From the NCBI GenBank assembly GCA_947396885.1, contig OX377202.1, forward strand, positions 6,386,001-6,450,000: a stretch of 64,000 bases of DNA, in the 5' to 3' direction. Position 1 is the stretch's first letter. Each line of letters begins with the position of its first letter. Origin of the DNA: Heligmosomoides polygyrus polygyrus. Lineage: Eukaryota > Nematoda > Chromadorea > Rhabditida > Heligmosomidae. The notes beneath the pieces were generated by a model, which worked only from the letters and a program-made list of their open reading frames with translations, made no database searches and had not been told where the DNA came from. Shown here piece by piece: positions 13,001 to 25,000 of the stretch. A program made the position numbers and the translations under genes.

Positions 13001-16000
13001 TAGCTACTGCTAGGGATCTGCACTGCAGAAGACTGGAAAGGTCAACTTCCAGGTCAAATACGACTCCATCTTCGAGTCTCTGTGCCCTGTCGATGGCAAG
13101 CTGGCTGGAGCGAAAGTTCGACCAGTTCTGCTGAATTCCGGCTTAAATCCAACCATTCTGGCGAAGATATGGGAGTTGGCTGATCAAGACAAGGACGGGC
13201 AGCTGGATAGGGTTGAGATGGCAGTGGCTATGCATCTGGTATACAGGTGTGTGAGTTTTGCTTGCCATCTGAGGCACCTAGCTGTATAGTACTTTTTAGG
13301 GCTTTGCAAAATGAACCGGTTCCTCCTGTTTTACCAAACTCCCTGATTCATCCGTCCAAAGCACATCTGTCAAGACGTACCTCCGTTTCGTCAGTGGCTT
13401 CCGGCATGGCCGGACCGCTTAGCTTCCAGCCGATGCATTCACAGTTCGCTCCTGGACAAGCTAGTGAGTGCTCTATACGGTATTTGTTAAATTATGGATC
13501 GGCCGAAAAAACTATGTGGAGTTTGACCCAGTTTTCCGTCAAAGGATGAAGGATGAAGTTATTCAATCTCTTTGTGGAATGCGCCATGCACTCTACTTCT
13601 ACGGGATGTCGTTGAGTCAATTTCAACGGGTATTTGGCCATACAATGGCTTGCGATGGCCAGCCGATGGACAAGTCGGTGCTGAGACCCTCTCAGACATG
13701 TCGGGTACGAATTCACCGACCTTAGGGCCTGTTCATACTTCGCGACGGCGGCGACAAGAGCGACTTGAGCGACGGACGTAGTGTGGTGTACGTAATTAAT
13801 TACTCCGTCCGTCACTCCAGTCGCTCCCGTTCCGTCGCCGGCGCGAAGTATGAACAGGCGTTAGCAGCGACGAGAGCGAAAGCGCTCGAGTATGAACAGG
13901 TTTCGGCGGTGATTGCTCGGTTTTAATCGATTTGCACGCTTTGCACGGGCGACGAGTGGCGAAGTATGAACAGGCCCTTAGAGTCGTTAGGTGGGACCCG
14001 AACAAGGAACCTTGAATCGGGGTGCACGCGACGGCGGTCGCCTTTCCCGACTGTGATACCATCTGCTCAGCTTTCCATTAACCTACGAAATAATCATCAC
14101 ATGTCACGATGTCGATTACTCGTCTTATATTCAGCAGCGAGCTGTCTTTCACCCAAAACTAGTGTTAGGCCCCGTTTATACTTCGTCGCGACGCGACGCG
14201 ACGCCACGTACAGCGGCCATATTGATTGTGCGACGCGATGGATCAATTTGGGCTCATTGCGTGGCCATCGCGTCGCGCCGCGATGAAGTATAAACGGGGC
14301 CTAACGCTCTATGAATTTCCGATCTGTGGCCAGATTCATCAACCGCTTACCGGCCGGTAACGATGAGAAGTACCGGCAGACCTGATGCAGACGAATGTCA
14401 CATCAGAGGGTTTGTCGGTACTTTTCACCGTTACCGGCGGGTAAGCGGTTGATGAATCTGGCCGCTGCTGATGAATTCGCGGAGAGTAACGCCGGGGGTT
14501 TCGGGGAAAAAGGGCTAAATGCTGAATGAAAGATGGGCGAGATATCTAGCCACACATGAAGGTCATTTTGGGGCAATGGGAACTCTGGTAGGTGGTAACG
14601 CAGTCGCAAGAGGCGACCTCTTCCCTCCCCGAAGGTTCTTGCTTTGGGTCGCGCCCAGACCAACCAAGCCTTTCATCCCTACGAGGTCGTGGTTGAATTG
14701 GTACCAGACTTGTCTGAGTTGGTTGGAAGAAACACTGTTTTCTTCATGGGCTCGCTGCTGAAATTCACTGTATGGGTCAAAAACGCGTTCAATTTGTCTC
14801 CACGACATCACGTAGAAGTAGAATGCGAGGTAAACTCTGATCAGGAATTGACTAACGTCGTCATTTGTCCTCTATTCTTAACAGCACACCTATCCCAGGG
14901 CGTTGTTGGTACCTTTGTGCTCGTTCTTCATCCATTGTGTCTACAAACTGAACGGAGCAAGTATCTTTTTGCCTTAGCTCTGTTTCACATTGCGGCATAA
15001 ATGTAATCTTCATTTGTTCTAGGCCAGTGTGCTTTAGTTCAATGGATCGGGGTGCTTTTAGGAGCGCATTTCTGGGGAAGAGGAAGGTAGACAATCTGGA
15101 AATGCCACCTGGGGCCAGATTCATCGACCGCTTACCGGCCAGAAACGGTGAAAAGTACCGCCAAACCCCTGATAAGAGATTCATCAGCATTAGGTTTGGC
15201 GGTACTTTTTACCGTTACTGGCCGGTAAGCGGTCGATGAATCTGGCCCTTGGAGTCAACAATGCTACAGGCCATTCAGAATTTACAAAGGCATAAGAAGC
15301 ACAATTAAGGATAAAGGTCCGCGTTAGTAGATTTCTTTATGGGGTGCGCCTTTACTGGACATTGAAGAGACAACTTGAATGCGTATTCCGTCTAACCGAA
15401 GACCTGTGGTGGTCAGCTGATGAATAAGTCAGTGCTTTATCCTTCCCAAACAAGTCTGGTACCAATTCATCGACCTCGGCGAGGTGGAAGACTTGCTTGG
15501 TCTGGACCGGATTCGAACCAACAAGCTTGAGTAGGGCTGTACGGGACACCCGGCGCCTCCACCTACTTCCTGTCCGACGTATGAATAGACGTTACAGAGG
15601 CGTTGAAAATTGGTGGCCTAATCACAAAGAGGATATCGTCATGGAGTGAAAAGGTGCTGGATCTATCCTAGTCCAGGTAGGCCACATAACTAAAAAGCAT
15701 GTAATAAATGGACTTGAGCCTTACCGACCAGCTTCTGCAGAAGATAGGACCTAAACGAAACAAAAAAAAAACGAACTGACAAACAAAAAAAATCAGCGCG
15801 GTTTTACAACCGTCTCGGCGGGCACAGAGCAACGCAATGGAAGCTTGTCGCGTGCTACCACCGTCTGACATGTTATAAGCAGAGTCCAAGGTGGTGAGGA
15901 GGGCGCATAAAACCGTATGCCGCGTGCTGACCGCCGCCTGACATGCTATAACCACGATCTAACATGGTGGGAGGGCACATAACTTTGCTTGCTTACAATT

Positions 16001-19000
16001 GCGATGAAAACAAATGTAGTTTTTTCGTTTTTTCTTCATGAATTTTTCTAGTTTAGGTCCTATTTTATTCTACAGGGGCCGCTCGGCAAGTCTCAAGTCG
16101 ATTTATTACCTACTTTTTAGATATGTGGCCCTTCCCCCGCTCTAGAATAGAGCCCTTGTGCTTTCTTTAATTGTCCTCACGCTTAGAATGGTTTTATAAC
16201 TCTAATGTGCTATAACTCTGTTCCGATAGGTTGCTCGATTAGTAGTGTTTTTGAGGTGAAGCATTGTAGGTTTGCGCAGTCGGAAGTGTCGGCTAGCACA
16301 CTTCCAACCATACGAGGTTGGTGAATTGGTACTAGACTTGCCTAGAAGGAGTAAACATTGTATTTCTCATCGGATGGCTGTAACAAGTCATTGTGTAGGC
16401 CCAACGCGCATTCAAATTGTCTTCCATATCTCATTGAGGTAGAATTCGTGGCGCGTTCTAGAAAGGGATTGATTAAAGCCATCGTTTGTCCTTTAACCTT
16501 CTTTGTAGTTGCTTAGGATGTCTTTCGAAGGATTCGGAGTGCGGTATAAGTTCAATACGTTCACCGCTTGGATTTTAGGCTATCGGTCACGTACGGGAAG
16601 CATGACATCTCTGGACGGAATTGGTCATCCTCCTACTAGGCCGCCTCCTGTCGAGAACAGGAGCGCATCAGTGCAACCAAACCAGGCGTTGAGGAACGAG
16701 AGTGCGGTAGGTCTATCGTCGTTATTTCGATCAATTCGTCGCCGAGGGAGGTGGCATTCTGGTGCTTTCAGCCGGGCACCCCTATCCGAGGAGCTCCGCT
16801 GTCGATGTCAGTGACTAGTAGTAGTAACTCGTCGCTTGAATGGCCTATCGATCGACTCGCGTCCGCGGCTCAGTTCGCTGCTTGTGATACGGATTCGGAC
16901 GGTTTTGTGAATGGAAATGATGTGAAACATGTGCTTCTCGGATCAGGTACATCAGCAGCTACTTTACGTTGCTTTCCTTACGTAGAAGATGCAAAGTGTT
17001 TGGATTTAGGCCTACCGCAAGCGGAACTTGCTCATGTATGGGCTCTATGTGACGTCAATCGTACCGGAAGGCTAAATCAGGAACAGTTCGCTCTAATGTA
17101 AGGTTGTTTTTTGTTTCGTAAAGTTTCTTCATAAAGCGGCTAGATTTCTCAAAAGCAGTGACAGGCTCTCACAGAATCCTCAAGCATTGGGCATACTGTG
17201 TCTGTTCCTTTCGTTCCCCACAAGTGACGATACGCTCGTCAAAGGGAGTTTCCCTGCAAGCCGTGAAGTGCGAAGAGGTCCTGACTTACATTATGGACTA
17301 CAAGTGTTCCGACACGCCTAATGGCGTGTCTCGCACTTGCGCGCTTCCCGTTGCTTTGCAGATCACTGACTTAAGGAAAGTGCTTGTAAAACTTGAATTC
17401 ACTAAAATCTAGGACCCGCTGCGTACTTTGTCGGCATCAAGCCGTTCACCACTTCGGTACTTCATCATAGGCTTTCTCTCCGAACCATCCAATAACGCCA
17501 TTGGTTTGTGCTGCGCAGTACTTCTGCCATCAGGTGGCTCCTCCGCAACCGTCCTCATGCTCAACAGCTTGCGTTTCCGTATATCGTTGACACGTCTTCG
17601 GAATCCGAGCGCCAGGTTCCCCCTCTCTCGTTTCTTCCTACTGGAGCTAATTGCTGGCCCGCCTTTACTGGTCTTCCTTCCTCCTCTTTAGTCGATCACC
17701 TTCCTGGTCCCAACTCCTGGCCCACTGACCCCCTTAGGCCGGGGACATACTTCCATTGCCGCGATGCCATCGCGGCGCTCAGTTCATGGCCATTCCGCCG
17801 TACGCGGTCGAATAGTCAGAGGAAACTTCGCCGCGGCCGTCGCAACAGTCGCGGTCGGCATGCGCGACGACTTCCCGCGCTCATCGCGAGCATGGCATAC
17901 TTTTTCGCGCTGCGCGCGGTGTTTAGTGTTGGTACTGGGCAGATCGCCGTCGCGATCTCTTGCAGAGCGATGAGCGATGCGACGAGCACTGAGAAGTTCA
18001 AATTCTTTCGCGTCGCTTTGCAAAACTCATCGCCGCGATTCCATCGCGGCGACAGGAAGTATGCACGAGGCCTTACTGGCCTCGTGCATACTTCCTGTCG
18101 CCCCTTTTCTTGCAGGTTTCCCCGCTCTGGCCCCTCCTCCAGGTTGCTCCTTTCCTTCCTGGTCGCCCTCTTGGTCCATCCTGGAGGTCCCCCTTACTGC
18201 ACTTCTCTACCACCCCTTAGTGGACCTCCCATGCTCACGGCAGACGTCGGTGTCACGTATTCGGAATCAGGACGCTTGTTTCGTGACGTAGGGGATTCGT
18301 CTTCAGGATCCAGATGCTCTGAAACTCGCGCAGTTGCCGATGTGTCAAGCAGGAATAGGCTTGCTCTGCTGATCACTCCAAGCAGAGCGCTGTAGATGGT
18401 GAGACGTATCCCACATAGGTTAGATCATTCGACCGCTTTCGCTGTGGATGATGCGGCGTATCTCACTTAGGTTAGATCACTCCAGCCCGCGCTGTAGATG
18501 ATCAGGCGTACCTCACGGAGGTTAGATCACTCCCACCGCGCTGTAGGTGATGAGGCCTATCTCACGTAAGTTAGAGCACTCAATCGTCATCGACCGCTAA
18601 CTGAATTGTATAGTGGTAAATAGGTACTTATTTTTTCCATCATAATATATCATTTTAACGTCAAATTGGACACTCCTCTAGGTAAGCTTAATGTTTTGAA
18701 GTCAGACTCAAAAAAGCCTTCCAGATTAAATAAGAAACTCTCTGAAATGGTTAAATAATTGAGTTTAAGGAAAATTTAGAATGGCTTTCTTTGGATTTTT
18801 CAATTCACCTGCTCGAATAGGTGGCTGAAACTTTATAAAATTTTATCTTTGGATGAAAATAATGGATTATAGCTTATTTTAAAGTGCAGGAAGGCAGCAT
18901 TTTTTAGTGTATCAAACAAAAAAAAATGCGTCATGCACTTGTCAAGGCCGTCGCGATTCTTATTCGATCGATAGAAACATTCTATTTACGGAGTTACGCA

Positions 19001-22000
19001 ATTGCCAACGGTACAACAAAAACAGTTGTAAGAACACATACACCTCCACTTCCCTACACTATCAATCAAAAGAAGATCGCGAAGTCCTGGGCGAGTCCAT
19101 TGCGCAATCTTTTCTTTCAGCACTAAAAGTCCTGCGTTCCTGGCGCTTCAAAATAAACTTAAAATCATCTTTTTAATTGAAAATAAAAATTGTTGTTTGT
19201 TTATAACATTTCAAAGAGTTTTGATTTGGAAGATATTTCGTTGGATTTCAAAGTATCATGCTTGCTCGAATTTGATTTGAAAAGTGTCTAATTTAACGTG
19301 AAATGGTATATATTGGACGTGTGGTAGCACAGTAGGAGACGGAGCACGCTGACGCGTTCCCCTGAACCGAAGGTTTTGGCTCCTATCCCGTCCTGGCCAA
19401 TCGAGCCTTCCATCCCTTGGAAGTCGATGAATTAGTTCCAGGCTTGTCTGCGAAGGGTAGAACATTGACTTGTTTAGCGATAGACCGTCGCCAGTCGTTA
19501 TGTGGAAGAAATACGCATTCAAATTGCCCTCACGACATCCCGTAGGGGAAGAATGCATGGCGCATCACGCAAAGCGATTGAATAGCGCCGTCTCTTACTT
19601 TGCCATTTACCAGCTCTTTGGTTAAAACATGCGGATTTGTTTATTTATTTATACGTGTATGACAACACGTGACGAAATAAACACCACGGATTTCAAGAGT
19701 TTGAGAGTTTGACACCGTGTGTGATTAACGAAGCACAGAGTATGGTGCAGATTCAAGGCTTCAGCTGACGATGTGTGTGTGTGATGTTTAATCTATTTCA
19801 TCCGATTCTGGTCCGTTTCTGCATTACTCATTTTCAGCGTTCACTTAGTCAACATGCGAAAGCGCGGCGAGGAGCTGCCGTCGACGCTTCCACAGTTCCT
19901 CATACCGCCGTCACTACGGGTTCTATCTGTTTCGGTGAGTTCGAGTTCTTATTGGAGTATGCTCTGGTTTAAAGTGCATTTTCGCTGCTGATGTCTGTAC
20001 TGGCATCGAGAGCAGTATCAAGTAATGCGCTTGGCTTAGATTTTGGAGGGCTCTTTATGTTCCAGGTTAAAGCCTCTGGGTATCTTTAAATGTGCCGCAA
20101 TTTATTTTGAAATTTGAAGGAAAATGGGAACGCGAATATCGAAGCCAATGCCGTCCACGCGGAAATCAGTGCAAGCGATTCGGGCGAAATGCGTCAGCTT
20201 GCTGAGGAGATGGAGAAGCTGCTGGCTGATCGCAGGTTTGTTGACATTCTCAGTTATATAGACGGAAAATTTACCATTTTCACACCAAGCTAGACGAAAT
20301 TTCCATAGCAAGGTGGTTATTTTCAGGTCACATCGGATATCATTCATGTAAAAAAGGGTAGAGACGCTCCAAAAAAAAAAATCAAATTTTTCGGCCTGAA
20401 AATAGTTGAGTTGCTCTGAAAGTTTACGGTATTTGAAGAACGTCAAGCAAAAGCTTTGGACCAGATTGCTCAATTTTCGAGACTACACTGTGGTTCGGAA
20501 AGCGCCCAATTTGAAGTCGAAAATGTCCGGTTTGATGTAGAAGCCTTCAGACGTGTTCATTGTAGGGAGGCTGACGCTCAAGTGGCGCAGTTGGAGGCTG
20601 ATATGAAAATGAAGGACAGTCAGATCAAAAACCTTCAGGTGCGTCCCATTCAAGTTTTGATGTTTCCCTGGAGCTGTCCCATTGCAACGGTTTCGTCGAT
20701 AGGTTGAGCTTCGCACTCTGGAAGTAACCGTGAAGCAGTTGGAACGGCAGAAGATGGAAGCCGGTCGTCGTTTAGCCGATTTGGATGAGCAGATCAGACA
20801 GCTGGAGTCGGCCGCACTGGCGCAGGCCAAAAAAGCCGAAGAGGCACAGACTCGACTGAACCAACTCGTAGAGGACAGTCAGAAAGACGCCGCCCATGCT
20901 GAGGTATCGTTGGTTTTGAACAGTTTGATTTAGCTTTGAAAAAAATAATTTTAATTATGGTACACCATGTTAGCTTTAAACACACATTTTCAACACAAAC
21001 TAGATGCCTCTTTACGTCAAAGTGAACACATTCCAAACGCGTCAAAATTGTGGTTTTGTTTAAAAAAATTGCGGTAATAATTCATAAATCTCTCCATTCT
21101 ACAAAGACGTCGTCATCGACGTGAAGAGAGGCGTTCGGCAAGGGGATACCATATCCCCGAAGCTCTTCAGCGCCACCCTCGTCATGCGCGAACTAGAATG
21201 GGAAGACATGGGAGTGAAGGTCGACGGCCGGCAACTACATACATCATCTTCGCTTCGCTGACGACATCGTGCTCATAACACCGAGCATCAGCCACGCGGA
21301 GCAAAGCTGGCCGACTTCGATCGTGTATGTGGGAACTTTGGACTGCAGCTGAATCTTACGAAGACGATGTTCATGAGGAACGGACAAGTTTCTGATGCCC
21401 CATTCTCGCTCAACGGAACGAACAACTCCGAATGCTCCAGCTTCGTCTATCTGGGTCGCGAAGTTAATGTGGCCAACGACTTAGCGCCAGAGCTGAGCAG
21501 GAGGAAATGAGCGGCTTGAAGAGCTTTCAGGAGCGTCGAAGAAGTCGCGAAGAAGACGAAGAACGTCCGACTTCGTGCCCACCTATTCGACTCCACTGTT
21601 CTTTCTGCCCTAACGTACGCCTCAGAGACCTGGGCTATACGAAAGCAGGATGAACACGCGATCAGCGTCGCGCAGCGTGGAGTCAAGAGAACGATGCTCG
21701 GAGTGACGCGACTCACGCAAGTGAGAGAAGGCCTCAGGAGTTCCGAGCTTCGCCGACGTTCGAAGATCAGAGACGCTGTCGCGTGGGCCAAGTTGTCGAA
21801 AATTAGGTGGGCCGGCCACGTAATGCGCTTCGCAGACACCCGCTGGACGAGAGCCGTCACCGACTGGATTCCGCGGGATGTCAAAAGAACACCAGGACGC
21901 CAACCAACGCGTTGGTCGGACTTCTTCGTGAAAGCCCTGAACGACCGCTCTGACGCTCTTCGTGTCCCTCGAGCGAGGAGGATCCATTGGAGTACTCTGG

Positions 22001-25000
22001 CACGCGAGAGGGACGAATGGAGACGCTGCTGGCGCCGCCCGCTCGAGCAAGTCGATGATCGACGGGACGACAGGTGATACAGGTGAATACTTCATAAAGC
22101 TAAAAACGGAGTAAATGTAGACAACGTACCTTTGCTGGGTATCACAAAAAGGGTACTCTGTCCGACTGGTTATAACATTCTCGTCCTTACAGACTTGAAA
22201 AAAGCGAAAAGTATTCGGCGAATTGGCTCCACGCACCCACTAAGTATGTCGCAATGCCGATTTCTCTGATGATGAAAATTCATTCGACTTGAATTTACAT
22301 ATAAGTCTACAGGTCAACAGAAAAAGTGATAAGGAATCCCGTTCCAGCTGCGCAAGTACAGTTAGAATTATATTTATCCTATCATTTAAGAAAGCATAGC
22401 AGCGTTTCGCACGAGTGCATGGTGCGCTCTCTTAAAATTGAACAGAAATTTTTCGTTCCGTCAAAATGGACCTGAAATTTTTTTGAATGGGAAATAAAAG
22501 GATAAAGGATAAAGGACGGCGTTACTCAATCCCTTCTGGTATGCGCCAGCGCATTCTACTTCTACGGGATGTCGTGGAGGCGACATGAATGCGTATTTGG
22601 TCATACAATGACTTGCGGTGGCCAGCCGATGAACAAGTCAGCGCTTTATCCTTCCCAGACGAGTCTGGTACCAATTCACTGACCCCGAAGGGATGGAAGG
22701 CTTGGTTGGCCTGGGCGAGAAATCCGAACCAGGAACCTGGTATCGGGTGCACGCGACAGTCGCGCCTCCTCCGACTGCGCCACACGCGCCCTTGAATGGG
22801 AAATACGAGAGTTTTATCTTGAATTATACAGTTGAATAATTATTTCTTTTTGAGATACCCTGAATGAGCAGATTTTTGGTGAATCATTCTTATGGTTAGA
22901 TCAAAAGTGTAAGGGGTAAATAATATTTTTGTCGATTTTTTTAACATTTTGTTTCAGTCTGACCAACAAGAAATCGCGCAGCTTAAAGCGGAGCTGGCTC
23001 AGCTGGAAGTGGAGCGTCTGAATCTGAGCAGTCAGCTAACTCGTGAACAGAAGAGTATGGAATCAGCAGTTGATAAAATCACTGAGGCGAGTTGCTTGGC
23101 CTTCATTTCTGTGCTGGGTGTACTTAATAGAAGCTGTTCCAACTAGATTTGGTTGCAATCAAAACTAGCTTCGGGCGGAACTCGACCAACCCAACATGAA
23201 CTGTACCTGTGAATGTAGAGATGATGTTGTGATCTGTGGACCCGCCGGGTGAGGCGATCCCTACCCGCAAGCATCTAACCGCCCATGGGCACCTCATGGT
23301 CATCTAGATGTACCTAATACATTGGAAAGAAGAGCTATGCGTGTTGGCCCCGTCTAGCGAATTGCCTAGATATCATACTGATGAAGCTCCAGCTACCGGC
23401 TGGCCCTTCTCTTTGCCTCCTACCACCTCCTCTCCTCTCGAACTCCCAAGGGGGAACGTCAGCCACGGGAGAGGACCATATCAGCGTACAGCAATAGGAT
23501 CTATCCTAGTCCGGGGGGGCACATAACTAAAAATTAGGTAAGTAAATGAATTGAGGCTTACATAGCGGCTCCCAGGGAACGAGATGGAATTAAAATAGAC
23601 CAAAAACGAACAAACAAACAAAAAAAAAAACATAGAAAATCACCGCGGTTTACAACCGTCTCGGCGGGCAAAGAGTGACGGAATGCAGGCATGCCGCGTG
23701 CTGACCGCAGGTTGACATGTTATAACAGGATCTAACATGGTGAATAAGGCGCATGAAGCGCATGCCGCGTGCTGAACGCGTCCTGACATGTTGTAACCAG
23801 GACCCAACATGGTGAGGAAGGCACACAAATTTGCCGACTTACAACCGCAACAAATGTATTTTTTTTCTTTCTGACTTTTCTTGTTTAGGTCCCATGTTGT
23901 TTTGTAGAGGCCGCTCGGTAAGTCTCATGTGGATTTGTTACATATAACACGTTTCAGTTATGTGCCCCCCCCCCCGGACTAGGATAGATCCCAACAATAC
24001 ATATACATGAAAGAACAACCTTGACAGATAAGGGAATCACTCCGATTCCTCCAGCATGACACATACTAATCCATGAGGTTCATTTCAATATGTAGTGAGT
24101 AGCGAATGTCGTATGTATAGCAAGGAATTGAGGAAGAAGATTAGGAGCCTTCCTTGGCCGTACTGACTGGCATTGCTGAAGCCGTGGGGGTGAGTGCACT
24201 GCTCGCTAGACACCACAGCTCCCTTTTGGTGCTGCTATCGGTATTACACATATTGAGCAGCGGGGCCGAACTCGCCGATACACTTACAACCGGAAAAAAA
24301 CCCGTCCGAGTTGTCCGGGGTGCAACGCCCACAGCCGCGCTATTCAAACATGGTTTTTATTAACCATGGAACGCCCTTACTACAGGCCTTATACGTCGGA
24401 GCTAGGGATGAAGGACATTAACGACGCTCGATGGGATTTTCTGCTCATCAGAAGCCCCCCCCCCTCATCCCCGACCCTATTTGCGCCGGAGAAGCATACA
24501 AGCAAATATCACTAGCTGCAGCGACAGATGAGCATAGGAATAGGCAACTCGGTTCCGTAACGATTTTCCTGAATTTCACTCCGGAACTACGGTGAATAAC
24601 TCAGACGGGTTTTTTCGGTTGTAAGTTTATCAACCACTCTGGGCCGATGCCCGTGAAGGCCATCCAGAGTGAAATGAAGGGAGCACAAGATCGGCAGACC
24701 TCGTCGCGGGAGCGCAGGACGACCAATGCGGCGTGCGCGAGTCGGGAAAGGCGGCGCGTGCCGATCGATATGCTGACGTCAGCGACTTTCCCCGATTGAT
24801 GGCGCCTCACCGGCTAGCCGCCGTGGGAAACTTCGCTCCCGGGGCAGTCACAGGAGAGGAGTCTCGAAAAGTGATCTAACTTCTTTCCATAATGCTCCTT
24901 GAACCAGTCAAAGAATACAACTTTAGGTTGAGCGGAAGCGACAACGTGATGAAGCTCAACGTGCTCAACTTCACGATGCGATCGCTCATGCCGAAACTGT

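Noticed and set aside
17413..17470. Candidate ehs-1 exon starting DPLRTLSASSRS after AAAATCTAG.
   Set aside because: The phase required by exon 9 gives a stop, and the EH3 end motif is absent.
17508..18395. A 295-codon open frame between ehs-1 exons 9 and 10.
   Set aside because: It reads through a minisatellite and a MITE; the true EH3 continuation is the exon at 19838.
18418..18590. Regularly spaced about 50-bp repeats resembling a CRISPR array.
   Set aside because: The whole unit is repeated, without unique spacers, in a eukaryotic intron.
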